53,663 bases of DNA from Nocardia ninae NBRC 108245 (GCF_007990755.1 NZ_BJXA01000064.1:1-53663); one strand, 5' to 3'; positions 1 through 7,418 are shown, numbered from the stretch's first letter. Program-made: numbers and translations. The notes: generated by a model from the sequence alone, not told the origin.

Positions 1-799
1 GGTCACGGCGGTGGTCACGCTGCTGGGCACCGACAACTTCAGCGCCGACCTCGCCGCGGTGACGATCGCAACGAACCTGGCCCTGATGATTCTGCTCGCC
101 CGGATCCTCGAACCAGACCTTGCCGAGATCCCGATCGATAAGAACACCTACCTCGACGAGGACGAGTTCGAGTACCTCGACGGCCGGGGTGATCATCTCC
201 AGAACTTGGCGCATAACAGGCTCAGCGAGAAACGCACGTTCGCGGCGATCACCCTGTTCGAGAAGATCGCCGTCGGCACCGAACGCGCGAAAGGACGCTA
301 CGCCCTCGGCACGTTGTCTGCCTACAGCAGCTTGGCCTTCGCCTACGAAATGATCGGCGGCCAGCGCACCGCCATCAAGCTGTACAAGCAGATCCTCGCC
401 AGCCATGAACGGGCAAACGGCATCGAGGACTCCGACACCGCGTTCGCCCGGACCAGCCTTGCTTACGCCTATCTGGGCGCGCACCGGATGCGCAGGGCGG
501 TGAAGCTGTTCGAGCGGGCGTTACACGAAACCGAGCGCGATCGGGACCCGGGAGATCCCTCGATTCTGGCTTCGCGCAACAGCCTCGCCGGCACCTACGC
601 AGATGCCGGCCGAACAGCCGAAGCCCGCGCCTTGCTCGAGAAGAACCTGACCGACTGCCAGCAGTTCCTCGGCGCGGACGCCTCACTCACCAAATCCACA
701 ATGTCCTTACTGAGATCCTTGCGCACGGGCCCGGAACATCGGACACCCACGAAGCCCTCACGCTCCGCTGCGAAGAAGCCCGTCCGGCGCCCGCGCTGA
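1..799 (+). CDS. Membrane/TPR protein, C-terminal part of a gene split by the window ends
   Basis: The frame is open from the first bases and is in phase with the frame leaving the window at 53663, so this is read as the C-terminal 265 residues of one 677-residue protein starting at 52429. After the join it finishes one hydrophobic helix, has another (about DLAAVTIATNLALMILLARI), then an acidic linker and three to four tetratricopeptide-type helix pairs (cores AITLFEKI, AIKLYKQIL, AVKLFERAL, EARALLEKNL). It ends in a basic tail rich in K, R, P and S. TPR repeats normally mediate protein-protein contacts; here they would lie in the cytoplasm behind a membrane anchor. The role is unknown. A GTG at 11 could serve as a start if the window is not circular, but that would begin inside a helix. 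Confidence 0.75.
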   Translation, partial: VTAVVTLLGTDNFSADLAAVTIATNLALMILLARILEPDLAEIPIDKNTYLDEDEFEYLDGRGDHLQNLAHNRLSEKRTFAAITLFEKIAVGTERAKGRYALGTLSAYSSLAFAYEMIGGQRTAIKLYKQILASHERANGIEDSDTAFARTSLAYAYLGAHRMRRAVKLFERALHETERDRDPGDPSILASRNSLAGTYADAGRTAEARALLEKNLTDCQQFLGADASLTKSTMSLLRSLRTGPEHRTPTKPSRSAAKKPVRRPR

Positions 800-865
800 C
801 GGAGCAGGATGTCACACAAGGATCAATTCTCGACACCGCGACAGATGTCGCGGTGTCGAGTTCAG

Positions 866-1069
866 CTAGTGGCCTTCGTTGCCCTCGCGAGCTTCTTGGG
901 CCTCGCGGGCCCTGTCGATGAGGCATTTCCGAAACTCAGGGAACTTGCTGTACTTCTTCGCGCAGTCAGCCACGTCGGGATCGACGTCGGCGACGGCGGG
1001 ACCGGCGAGCATCAGGCTGGCCGCTGTGGCTGCGGCGCACATGGCGGCAGTAATCGAGATCCTTCGCAT
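866..1069 (-). CDS. Small exported protein with signal peptide
   Basis: This 67-residue product begins MRRISITAAM, has a hydrophobic core and an AVA-D cleavage site near residue 27, leaving a mature peptide of about 40 residues with two cysteines (C36 and C49) and a charged Arg/Glu-rich tail. The cysteines could form a disulphide after export. The ATG is preceded by GGAG at suitable spacing, which fixes the start; the longer open frame upstream has no coding character. It stands alone between DUF6221 and the TPR gene end. Function unknown; small secreted two-cysteine proteins are common in Nocardia and mycobacteria. Confidence 0.7.
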   Translation of the reverse strand: MRRISITAAMCAAATAASLMLAGPAVADVDPDVADCAKKYSKFPEFRKCLIDRAREAQEAREGNEGH

Positions 1070-1254
1070 CGAACATCTCCTATCGTCGGATGACTTGGTA
1101 GGGCAGTGTTCGGACACAGAGCCAGCCGAACCCCTGAAGGGTTCGTTGCCGACCCAACCGTAGATGTGCCGGATGGAAGAACTCGTGGACTGCCCATGAC
1201 CCGCGTGGCGGCTCGCCCCCGGCTTGACCACCGACAAGACCTGCTTATCGGTGG

Positions 1255-1533
1255 TCAGGATCGAGGGTCCGGACCGGCCCAATTGGGTTGGTAATCCGGA
1301 TGATCGCGCCAGATTTCGGCGATGGCGCGCAACGTCGGGATGTACTCCAGTCGCGACCGCTCGGTAGCCGGCGTCTCGCCGAACAGATGAGTCAGCTCGC
1401 CCTCGTACTCCAGCACAGAGAGAACCGCGGTCCGCAGCGCCACGACGTAGCGCCCGCGAGCGGCATCTTGTTCGTCCTCGGCGAGACGGGCGACGATGAA
1501 CTGCTCGATCCTCGGTGGCTCGGACTCGGTCAT
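1255..1533 (-). CDS. DUF6221 family protein
   Basis: A 92-residue acidic protein beginning MTESEPPRIEQFIVARLAED. The pattern of an N-terminal 'FL.ARL.EDE' helix, then a middle helix and a tryptophan near 'IAEIWRDHPDY' close to the end matches the actinobacterial DUF6221 family, found on phages, plasmids and integrative elements. No catalytic motif is visible. AAGGA eight bases before the ATG supports the start. It is the only gene in its vicinity on this strand apart from the exported peptide downstream, so it is probably monocistronic. Its role is not known. Confidence 0.75.
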   Translation of the reverse strand: MTESEPPRIEQFIVARLAEDEQDAARGRYVVALRTAVLSVLEYEGELTHLFGETPATERSRLEYIPTLRAIAEIWRDHPDYQPNWAGPDPRS

Positions 1534-2251
1534 GCCGCTGATCCTTCGGGACTCCGTCGGCCCTGGCTACGTCGCCGCGCAGCGCGTGCGGATTAGACAG
1601 CAAAACGCCGCCGGCGCGGTGCACTGGCGGCGTAATCGCTGAAGGCCGACGTCCCACAAGCGCCTCTCGGCGGGTGGTCGCTCGTAGCGACGAATGGGGT
1701 GAGGCCCGGGGCTGTCCGGACGCCGACACGGGATTCAACAGAGCCCTCGACTCGACTATTCCCGCAAGTCGGTCGTTATACGAACACCGCATCGCCCCCG
1801 CCTGACTACGTAAGCGAGGGCGGTGGACCCGGACACGATGTGCCGGGGTGTCAACGATGGAAGGGCCCCTTCAGGGCCGGTATCGCAGGGTTGCGCATCT
1901 AGTCGGCGTCGAGAATCGGAGCGATTTACGACACTAGGGCCTGCTGGCGGGAGGATGGGTGAACGACCCCTGTAGCGGGTACCAGACAGCTCGACATCCG
2001 CATTCCCCGTGCGACTACCGGTGCCGCCCTCGATGCTGTCATCCGCCTGCACGTCGAGTCGGCTCTGCGCAAAAGCGGCGAGTGGCCGATCCGTATCGAG
2101 CGGGGCAGGGGCTACGAGCATTCACCGGGTGTCATGTGCTGGTCGGTGACCGTTGTGCCCGGGCCCGGCACGCCTCGGTGATCTTCGTGAGGCTGCGTCC
2201 CAGGCTGTGAGGCCCTCTGTCCTGAGTGGAAAAAATCTGTTGTGGCGGATG
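1534..2251. other. Gene-poor region
   Basis: No convincing gene. Frames on both strands are arginine/proline-rich shadows. One stretch from about 1975 to 2181 on the plus strand reads like protein (QLDIRIPRATTGAALDAVIR and onwards) but has an in-frame stop directly upstream and no start codon, so it is at best a remnant. Confidence 0.5.
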
Positions 2252-2280
2252 TAGACATTCTCCGAGGGGCGGTATACAGT
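2252..2280 (+). promoter_or_regulatory. Predicted promoter for leader RNA and MerR gene
   Basis: TAGACA (2252-2257) and TACAGT (2275-2280) are separated by 17 bases, a good match to housekeeping-sigma -35 and -10 elements. Transcription would start near 2287, about 370 bases before the MerR coding sequence. Confidence 0.5.
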
Positions 2281-2286
2281 CGCTGT

Positions 2287-2657
2287 CGCTCGAAAAGAAA
2301 GTCCAGAGGTCGGGCAGGTGAACTGCCCGGAACACGAAGTTCAACAACACGAAGTTCCACCCGTCCCCTCCGGCGGAGAAGAGAAACCCGGTGCACTCGG
2401 CCGGACCGCCGGAGGGGGACGAACAAGCGAGGTCGGACCCGATCCCGACCGCGTGGGGTAAGTCCGGCAATCCAGGAGGTGGTCACTGAGTAGTCACTTA
2501 TCAGTCCCGCGTCCCGGCAAGTGCCGGAGGCGATACGCGAGATCGGCCCGTAGGGCCGGTGAACAGAACTGAAAGTTCCAACCCCCTCTTCCCTGTTAGA
2601 TCCCAGGCCCCGGCGCACACGCGCCGGGGCCTGCCGACGTTGAACCCGAGAGGTGCT
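2287..2657 (+). ncRNA. Structured leader RNA upstream of MerR gene (candidate cis-regulatory RNA)
   Basis: No reading frame, but dense self-complementarity: a 7-bp stem 2311-2329; GGAAC 2329-2333 with GTTCC 2354-2358; a long stem pairing 2363-2376 with 2406-2420 (one bulge); GGTCGG/CCGACC 2431-2450; CCGGCA/TGCCGG 2514-2527; CGGCCC/GGGCCG 2544-2558; and a perfect 13-bp GC stem with an ACAC loop at 2604-2633. The last hairpin ends 24 bases before the start codon and lacks a U-tract, so it could act on translation or as a factor-dependent terminator. No known riboswitch or ribozyme signature was recognised. The predicted promoter just upstream supports transcription of the region. Confidence 0.45.
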
Positions 2658-3026
2658 GTGCAGCAACCGAACACCGATCCCGCCGACGGACCCAGCGCCG
2701 ACGACAAACTCGACGACGACACCTACCCTGCCTACAGCATGGGACGCGCCGCGGAAATACTCGGCGTCACCCAAGCCTTCTTACGCGGCCTCGACGCCGC
2801 TCACCTGCTGACCCCGCAGCGATCCGCCGGCGGGCACCGCCGCTACTCGCGCTACCAACTGCGCATCGCCGGGCGTGTGCGCGAACTCGTCGACGCCGGT
2901 AATCCCCTCGAGGCCGCGTGTCGCATCGTGATCCTCGAAGACCAACTCTCCGAAGCCCAGCGCATCAACGCAGACCTCCAGCACGCACTCGATCACCGCA
3001 CGCCAGGAACCCCTTCCCCGAGTTGA
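2658..3026 (+). CDS. MerR family transcriptional regulator
   Basis: A 122-residue protein. After a disordered acidic N-terminus comes the MerR winged helix: YSMGRAAEILGVTQAFLRGLD (helix-turn-helix) and the wing SAGGHRRYSRYQL, followed by a short dimerisation helix (ILEDQLSEAQRINADLQ). There is no metal-binding cysteine set or large effector domain, so it belongs to the small actinobacterial MerR group that responds to unknown cues. The GTG at 2658 follows GAGAGG with proper spacing; an upstream in-frame ATG (2559) lies inside the structured leader and is unlikely. Regulation is probably through the long leader RNA. Confidence 0.85.
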   Translation: MQQPNTDPADGPSADDKLDDDTYPAYSMGRAAEILGVTQAFLRGLDAAHLLTPQRSAGGHRRYSRYQLRIAGRVRELVDAGNPLEAACRIVILEDQLSEAQRINADLQHALDHRTPGTPSPS

Positions 3027-3146
3027 GCGGTTCAGCGGGGCCCGTCGTTTTCCGAACAGTTAGTCGCTCTCCCGCCGTGGGCGGACGCTATGGGCAACTA
3101 GTCAAGCTTCGGACGGGGTTTCGCGCTCGTGCCTATGCTCGCCGCT

Positions 3147-3497
3147 ATGAACGACGCACGGGCCAATGCGGAACGGCAGTGCCCTTCCTGGTGCGAGGAG
3201 CACACTGACCACGTCGATGCCGTGCCCGTCCCGCCTGATCGGTTCCAGGTCCACGCAGGGTTGAAATCGACTCGGCCACTGAGCATCTACGGACTTCGGG
3301 CGCTCACCACTTTGCTGCAGCGGACCGACACACACGCCGGGGAGCCGGACTCCTACGCCATCGAGCTGCACGTCGGGGAGGACTACTGGTTGTTGCTCAC
3401 CCCTGCCGAGGCGGATTACCTGGCAGAACAGCTAAACCTGCTGACTGCCGAGGTTCGCCGCGTGCCCGCCCGGAAACAAGAGGGATCCACGGATTGA
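3147..3497 (+). CDS. DUF6907-like small protein with CPSWC motif
   Basis: A 116-residue protein with an N-terminal CPSWCEEHTDHVD motif, typical of actinobacterial DUF6907-like proteins on plasmids and phages, and a C-terminal part ending 'LLTPAEADYLAEQLNLL' that resembles a small regulatory fold. The cysteine/histidine cluster may bind zinc. The start at 3147 lies 7 bases after TATGCT (3134-3139), so the mRNA is probably leaderless; an in-frame ATG at 3129 overlaps the promoter and is less likely. Function unknown. It converges with the membrane gene at 3508-4113, only 10 bases away. Confidence 0.7.
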   Translation: MNDARANAERQCPSWCEEHTDHVDAVPVPPDRFQVHAGLKSTRPLSIYGLRALTTLLQRTDTHAGEPDSYAIELHVGEDYWLLLTPAEADYLAEQLNLLTAEVRRVPARKQEGSTD

Positions 3498-3507
3498 CCG
3501 GCACCCG

Positions 3508-4113
3508 CTACGCCTGCTTGTTGATCTCGCTGTCCGCGGCGCGCTCGTCAAGGAAATGGGGGTAGTCCGGCTCCTCGTCCTTCTCGGCACGCATGGGCAA
3601 CCTCGGCTCGGAAATCACCGGGTCGATCGCGAAGAAGAAGACGCTGGTCATCCACGCCGACAGCAGCAGGCACAGCACGGGCACGGCCAGTACGGAAGAC
3701 GAGGCCACGGGGCCGAGTTCGGACGACGAGCCATCGAGTCGCAGACCGTTGCCGAGGGCGGCGAGCACCATGCCAGCCGCGGCGACGGCCGCGAACAGCC
3801 AACGCGCCCAGCTGGCATGCATGTTGGGGACGAACCGGACGTAGCAGAACAAGGCCTGCGTGGTGACGGCAGTGACGGCGATCGGCCACACCGCCGCTTC
3901 CCAGTTCGACGCCCCCGCCGCCTGTGCCCACCCGATGCCGAAATTCGCGAACGCCGCGTAAGCGCTGAGGCCGGTGAGCGCGAGCACCGTCCTCACCGGA
4001 AGGCCCGCGACGAACTGGCGGATGAACGCGGTCTGAGCCTCGTTGCTGCGGCGGCGATAGCCCGAGAATGAAAACCTGCTGTTCCAGCCATGTTGGATGC
4101 TCCCCTGCTGCAC
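3508..4113 (-). CDS. DUF2637-like membrane protein
   Basis: About 201 residues with four predicted membrane helices (around ALTGLSAYAAFANFGIG, AAVWPIAVTAVTTQALFCY, WLFAAVAAAGMVLAALGNG and SSVLAVPVLCLLLSAWMTS) and an acidic C-terminal tail. The 'WEAAVWPIAVTAV' element is like the 'W..WPl.vDg' core of DUF2637 proteins (SpdB-like, plasmid spread proteins of actinomycetes). The gene at 5673-6125 is a shorter paralogue. The start is uncertain: GTG at 4113 gives a suitable N-terminus but no strong Shine-Dalgarno; the open frame extends upstream to 4269 without coding character. Confidence 0.65.
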   Translation of the reverse strand: MQQGSIQHGWNSRFSFSGYRRRSNEAQTAFIRQFVAGLPVRTVLALTGLSAYAAFANFGIGWAQAAGASNWEAAVWPIAVTAVTTQALFCYVRFVPNMHASWARWLFAAVAAAGMVLAALGNGLRLDGSSSELGPVASSSVLAVPVLCLLLSAWMTSVFFFAIDPVISEPRLPMRAEKDEEPDYPHFLDERAADSEINKQA

Positions 4114-4293
4114 GTCAATGTCAGGCCAGTGTGGGCATAGGCACCGACACGGATCGCTGATTTCACGAACAGGCCCCGCGCGTCCGGGCGGCTCGCCGCA
4201 TCGGAGCCCAGCACGGCGCGCCTCGACGCCGCGGTTGAGCGGGCGGCGCAGAATCGGTTGGGCCCTCACCCCGGCCGATCAAGGAATCCGCCC

Positions 4294-4959
4294 ATGTTCA
4301 CGACCCTGTTCGATAAGGCCCTGGCCGCAATCCCGCTCAAGGAGCTCTACTTCCTCGGCGCCAGCGCGGTAGCGATCCCTCTGCTGCTGTCGATGTTCGG
4401 TGACCAGATCGCTTGGGACACCGCACTATCGGCCGGATCAGTACTAACCCACGGTGCCGACTGGACGACCGGACAGGCCTGGGTGGAGCAGGCCCGCGCG
4501 TGGATCACCGATCCGACCCGGGCCGCAGCGATCACGCTGGTTTGCCCAGTGCTGATCTGGATCACCGTGGGCCTCAACCATGCTCGACTGCGTGGCCAGC
4601 GCCCGGTGTATGCGATCCCCACGGCGGTCTACTGCATGGCAGCCCTGGTCGAAGTCGGGGCCGTCGAGCTTGCCTGGACCTCGCTGGCGATCGGTGTGGC
4701 CTTGTCTGCCCTTCCCGTGCTGGACCGGCATTTCCCGATCCGCTCGGTCCTGGGCGCGGTCTCGTTCACCTTCGCCGACCTCCTCAGCACCGCGCTGAGG
4801 ATCGTCTCGGACCTGCTCGAGCTGGTCTACAACCTCCACGATCGGCAAGCGTCGCCGGACGACGCACCAAAACGGGCCCTGCCCGAACCGGTCGCGATCC
4901 CGCCGCGGTACGGGCTCCACCTGCCCGAGAAGTGCGCCAAGATACCGGCGCTGCGGTGA
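4294..4959 (+). CDS. Integral membrane protein of unknown function
   Basis: 221 residues beginning MFTTLFDKALAAIPLKELYF. Hydrophobic segments lie near residues 15-35, 75-95 and 105-150, followed by an amphipathic region (LLSTALRIVSDLLELVYNL) and a soluble, proline-rich tail. AAGGAA before the ATG supports the start at 4294. No family was recognised. It is divergent from the DUF2637-like gene at 3508-4113, and both may share the 180-base intergenic control region. Membrane genes in this part of actinomycete plasmids are often linked to transfer or spread, but nothing in the sequence proves that. Confidence 0.7.
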   Translation: MFTTLFDKALAAIPLKELYFLGASAVAIPLLLSMFGDQIAWDTALSAGSVLTHGADWTTGQAWVEQARAWITDPTRAAAITLVCPVLIWITVGLNHARLRGQRPVYAIPTAVYCMAALVEVGAVELAWTSLAIGVALSALPVLDRHFPIRSVLGAVSFTFADLLSTALRIVSDLLELVYNLHDRQASPDDAPKRALPEPVAIPPRYGLHLPEKCAKIPALR

Positions 4960-5016
4960 CTTCATCGCTTTCCCGCACGGCTCTACGACACGGCGGGCGC
5001 GCTCGCCTTCCGTGCG

Positions 5017-5050
5017 ACTCGGCAGCGGCCGGCGCGGTTACGGTCCGTGC
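5017..5050 (+). promoter_or_regulatory. Conserved leaderless promoter, copy 1
   Basis: ACTCGGCA (5017-5024), 14 bases, TACGGT (5039-5044), 6 bases, then ATG at 5051. The same two blocks with identical spacing precede the paralogous gene at 43928. The upstream block does not look like a housekeeping -35, so an alternative sigma factor is possible. Confidence 0.5.
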
Positions 5051-5218
5051 ATGACCAACAGTGAGCGAATGCCCCAGGAGAGCGCCGCCCGGATCCAGTC
5101 CGCCGCCGACCGTGAGCCGCGTAGTGACTCCGCCCGGTCGGGGTTCGCGGCACGCGCACAGTCGAGCGCCGACAAGGCAGCTCATCACGAGCGGTCGGGG
5201 CGGTCCGGTCGAGGATGA
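5051..5218 (+). CDS. LEA/SMP-like small protein, copy 1
   Basis: 55 residues, hydrophilic, with the core AARIQSAADREPRSDSARSG followed by FAARAQSSADKAAHHE. This pattern (AxRIQSA...N/DP.S.SA.SGFAARAQS) is that of small seed-maturation/LEA-like proteins widespread in actinomycetes; they are thought to be stress or desiccation proteins. A second copy with about 80 percent identity is at 43928-44095. Transcription probably starts on the ATG itself because TACGGT lies 6 bases upstream. No membrane or signal segment. Confidence 0.7.
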   Translation: MTNSERMPQESAARIQSAADREPRSDSARSGFAARAQSSADKAAHHERSGRSGRG

Positions 5219-5324
5219 CGGTCACCTCACCGGCTGGTCGCCCGCGCGGCTCCCAGTGCCCGCGGCATTAACTTCGCAGGACAGTTGCGCTCCGTTGTCG
5301 GTCGGAGATTCTAGGGTCGGTCAT

Positions 5325-5606
5325 ATGACCGACATCGGACCACTAGCCGCGTCCTCACGTGCCACGTTCGGCGATGCAGGCGTGCACGCGGTCGTGCGGG
5401 CCGGGCGCACCGTGCACGCGGTCACCTTCGGCCAGTGGGTCGGCGAGGAAGAAGTGCCGGAACTGTTGTGCCGCACCGGTGTCGCCGGATGGTCACCCGC
5501 CGCGCTGGAACCAACCCGTGCCGCGGTCACGTGCGCGCGATGCTTGCGCCGGATCGGCGGGCAAACCCTTGCTTCGCAACAGCTTCCGCTGTTCGGCGAG
5601 CACTGA
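5325..5606 (+). CDS. Small protein with CxxC motif, hypothetical
   Basis: 93 residues beginning MTDIGPLAASSRATFGDAGV. The first half is predicted beta-rich (VHAVVRAGRTVHAVTFGQWV); the second half holds a cysteine near residue 46 (ELLCRTGV) and CARCLRRIG near residue 76, an arrangement seen in many small actinobacterial zinc-binding hypotheticals. TAGGGT 7 bases before the ATG fits a leaderless transcript and decides the start; the open frame upstream to 5061 overlaps the LEA-like gene in another frame. It converges with the membrane gene at 5673-6125. Function unknown. Confidence 0.65.
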   Translation: MTDIGPLAASSRATFGDAGVHAVVRAGRTVHAVTFGQWVGEEEVPELLCRTGVAGWSPAALEPTRAAVTCARCLRRIGGQTLASQQLPLFGEH

Positions 5607-5672
5607 TTTCGAGCAGTCCGACGGGGGTGCGACATAAGCGCGCCGTGCGCCCGGCTGCCGCTTGGGGGTTGG

Positions 5673-6125
5673 TCAGACGTCGGGCTCGTCGATCTCGCCG
5701 TGCAGCCCTGGCTTGGTCGAGCCGAGGAAGATCGAGGTGTTGAGCACGCCCAACAGCAGGCACAGCGGCGGAACCGCACCCATGATCATTTTGGCGGTGA
5801 GGGACAGCTCGCTCGGGTTCGTGGCGTTGAACGCGTTCCCGGCGATGCTTCCGGCGACACCGCACAGGAGCAGAACGCCGAAGTAGGGGCGGATGATCCC
5901 GGTCCGGTATGGCAGCGTCCCCAGCATCACGTAGCAGTAGGCGATCTGGAAGACGGTGGTGCCGACGACGATCGGCCACAGCCAGGCGACGAACGCTGAC
6001 GTTCCGGCCAGTTGCGCCAGGTTGTGCCCGAAGGCGAAGGACGCGACCGCGGCCAGTCCCATCAGGACAGTGGCGGCCGCGACGGCGACCTTCTTGACCG
6101 AGAGCTGCTCAGTCCATGGATTCAT
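5673..6125 (-). CDS. DUF2637-like four-helix membrane protein
   Basis: 150 residues with four membrane helices and short cytoplasmic ends. The stretch FGHNLAQLAGTSAFVAWLWP followed by IVVGTTVF matches the DUF2637 core. It is collinear with the larger paralogue at 3508-4113 (same FG...A...W.WPI motif and a final LCLLLG..NTSIF helix). A strong GGGGGG-A-A Shine-Dalgarno precedes the ATG. DUF2637 proteins include Spd-type proteins tied to plasmid spread in mycelial actinomycetes, so a role in transfer is possible but not shown. Confidence 0.7.
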   Translation of the reverse strand: MNPWTEQLSVKKVAVAAATVLMGLAAVASFAFGHNLAQLAGTSAFVAWLWPIVVGTTVFQIAYCYVMLGTLPYRTGIIRPYFGVLLLCGVAGSIAGNAFNATNPSELSLTAKMIMGAVPPLCLLLGVLNTSIFLGSTKPGLHGEIDEPDV

Positions 6126-6238
6126 GGCTTCCCCCCGAGATATCCCGCGCTACAGCAGGATCACCAGCATGACGAGACGGCCGACCGTGGATATCGCCAG
6201 AGGCCGTTCCGACAGCTAAGCCGTTCGGGCCCGACGGC

Positions 6239-6280
6239 GTGTAGGTATCAGGTGAAAATTTTTCACGCCTTCACCTACAC
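6239..6280. repeat. 42-base nested palindrome (operator or terminator)
   Basis: Outer arms GTGTAGGT (6239-6246) and ACCTACAC (6273-6280) enclose an inner AT-rich palindrome GTGAAAATTTTTCAC (6252-6266). It overlaps the stop codon of the minus-strand gene 6275-6796 and precedes the next minus-strand gene by about 115 bases. It could be a terminator for the first or an operator for the second; the AT-rich centre fits an operator better. Confidence 0.5.
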
Positions 6281-6796
6281 CCGATGAGCGGCGCACAGGC
6301 CGCGGCCGCCGGTGGCGATCGCGCAGCGCTGCCCGGTGGGTTTCAGTGCGCCGCATTGCAGTTCGGATGCGTGGATGTGGCACACGTCGCGGCCGGGCAG
6401 TGCACCGATTCCACACGGCCGCCCCGACTTCGTCGCCCCGGTACAGCGCACGCTGGTGCGGTCACGGGCGTCGATGGCTGTTTCGAGCTGCCGGTTGTGC
6501 CGGATGGCGGAGCGGCGGCTGTGTAGCGCCTGCTCCTGCCGACCGTGCTCAGCGTCCTGCAAGTCGAAAGCGGTCATTCCAGCGTAGGGCTCTTCACCTT
6601 TGATCCAGCATGTGGCGGCGTAGGCGGCGATCCCGTCCCGGCTCTGCGCGTGCAACCAGCCGATCTTGCCGAGCCCGCGGAACGCCAGGTCGTAGGGTTC
6701 TTGATCGGGTTCGCGTCCGGTGTAGTGCGCGATGTAGTCCACCGCGGCGCGGGCCAGCTGCGCACGTTCGGGGATGGTCGGTTTGCGACGGGCCAT
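6275..6796 (-). CDS. Protein with two C-terminal Cys3His zinc-like motifs
   Basis: 173 residues beginning MARRKPTIPERAQLARAAVD. The N-terminal two thirds is helical and charged. The C-terminus has two tandem motifs of the form C-x3-[KT]-x-G-x2-C-x8..10-C-x2-H: CTGATKSGRPC...CHIH and CGALKPTGQRC...CAAH. Such motifs are frequent in phage and plasmid proteins and probably bind zinc. The start at 6796 follows TACGGT by 7 bases (leaderless type); the open frame upstream overlaps parE. Function unknown, possibly nucleic-acid binding. Confidence 0.65.
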   Translation of the reverse strand: MARRKPTIPERAQLARAAVDYIAHYTGREPDQEPYDLAFRGLGKIGWLHAQSRDGIAAYAATCWIKGEEPYAGMTAFDLQDAEHGRQEQALHSRRSAIRHNRQLETAIDARDRTSVRCTGATKSGRPCGIGALPGRDVCHIHASELQCGALKPTGQRCAIATGGRGLCAAHRV

Positions 6797-6879
6797 GGCA
6801 CGCACCGTAATGCTGCCTACCGGTCGAACTCCGCTGCGAATCGCCGATATACCCACGCGGCGGGCCGGACCCCCGCGAC

Positions 6880-7173
6880 TCACAGGTGCCGGTCGACGTC
6901 CATGCGTTGATGCAGAACGCGTACGACATCGATCGTGTCGTCATCGAGAACCCGGTAGTAGAGGGTGTGGGATCCGGCGGCGAGGCTGCGGTAGCCCGCA
7001 CGGATCTCCTCGCATGGATGCCCGATGCGAGGGTCCGCGGCAGCGCGCTCAATCGCGTGCTGGAGTTCGCGCAGGTAGGTCTCGGCCTGGCCGGGATTCC
7101 ACTGCTCGCACGTGTAGTCCCAGATCTTCTCGAGGTCGGCCTGAGCCGCCGGAGAGAGAAGATACCGGCTCAC
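6880..7173 (-). CDS. parE: ParE-type toxin (RelE/ParE superfamily)
   Basis: 97 residues with the typical ParE layout: an N-terminal strand and helix (YLLSPAAQADLEKIWDYT), a central 'R.GHPCEEIRAGYRSLAAGSHTLYYRV' hairpin and the C-terminal 'IDVVRVLHQRMDVDRHL'. Members poison DNA gyrase or, for RelE relatives, cleave mRNA on the ribosome; this one is ParE-like by the R-x-H-x-M-D end. It overlaps the upstream parD by four bases (ATGA), so translation is coupled and antitoxin is made first. Expected role: retention of the plasmid by post-segregational killing. Confidence 0.9.
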   Translation of the reverse strand: MSRYLLSPAAQADLEKIWDYTCEQWNPGQAETYLRELQHAIERAAADPRIGHPCEEIRAGYRSLAAGSHTLYYRVLDDDTIDVVRVLHQRMDVDRHL

Positions 7174-7418
7174 CGATCACCCGCGCCGGCGCGCTTGCGA
7201 GCGAGGAACGAGTCGAAATCAAACGGCGCCGAGGGCCCACTGCGCTCACCCTCGACCAGCGCCGACCGCAACGCCTGAAGCTGCGTCTCGCGGTCCTCGA
7301 GCAGACGCAGCGCCGAACGCAGCACGTCACTGGCCGACCGGTAGCGGCCCGAGGCGACCTCTTCCTCGATGAACGCGGCGTAATGCTCATCGAGACTGAA
7401 CGACGTGTTCCTACCCAT
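7170..7418 (-). CDS. parD: ParD-type antitoxin (ribbon-helix-helix)
   Basis: 82 residues beginning MGRNTSFSLDEHYAAFIEEE. The N-terminal strand (TSFSLDEH) and two helices with 'GRYRSASDVLRSALRLLEDRE' are the ParD/CopG ribbon-helix-helix signature; the C-terminal tail (PFDFDSFLARKRA) would wrap the toxin. It overlaps parE downstream. TAACCT lies 6 bases before the ATG and overlaps a perfect palindrome at 7426-7446, the likely autoregulatory operator. Confidence 0.9.
   Translation of the reverse strand: MGRNTSFSLDEHYAAFIEEEVASGRYRSASDVLRSALRLLEDRETQLQALRSALVEGERSGPSAPFDFDSFLARKRAGAGDR

Noticed and set aside
1756-2121. 121-codon minus-strand frame in the gene-poor region
   Set aside because: No ribosome site or TANNNT box, no recognisable pattern, and arginine-rich throughout.
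1975-2181. Plus-strand stretch that reads like protein
   Set aside because: In-frame stop directly upstream and no start codon; kept only as a possible remnant in the region note.
2287-2657. RNase P RNA or tmRNA
   Set aside because: A GAAAGTCC-like stretch is present near 2298, but the other conserved blocks of either RNA were not found.
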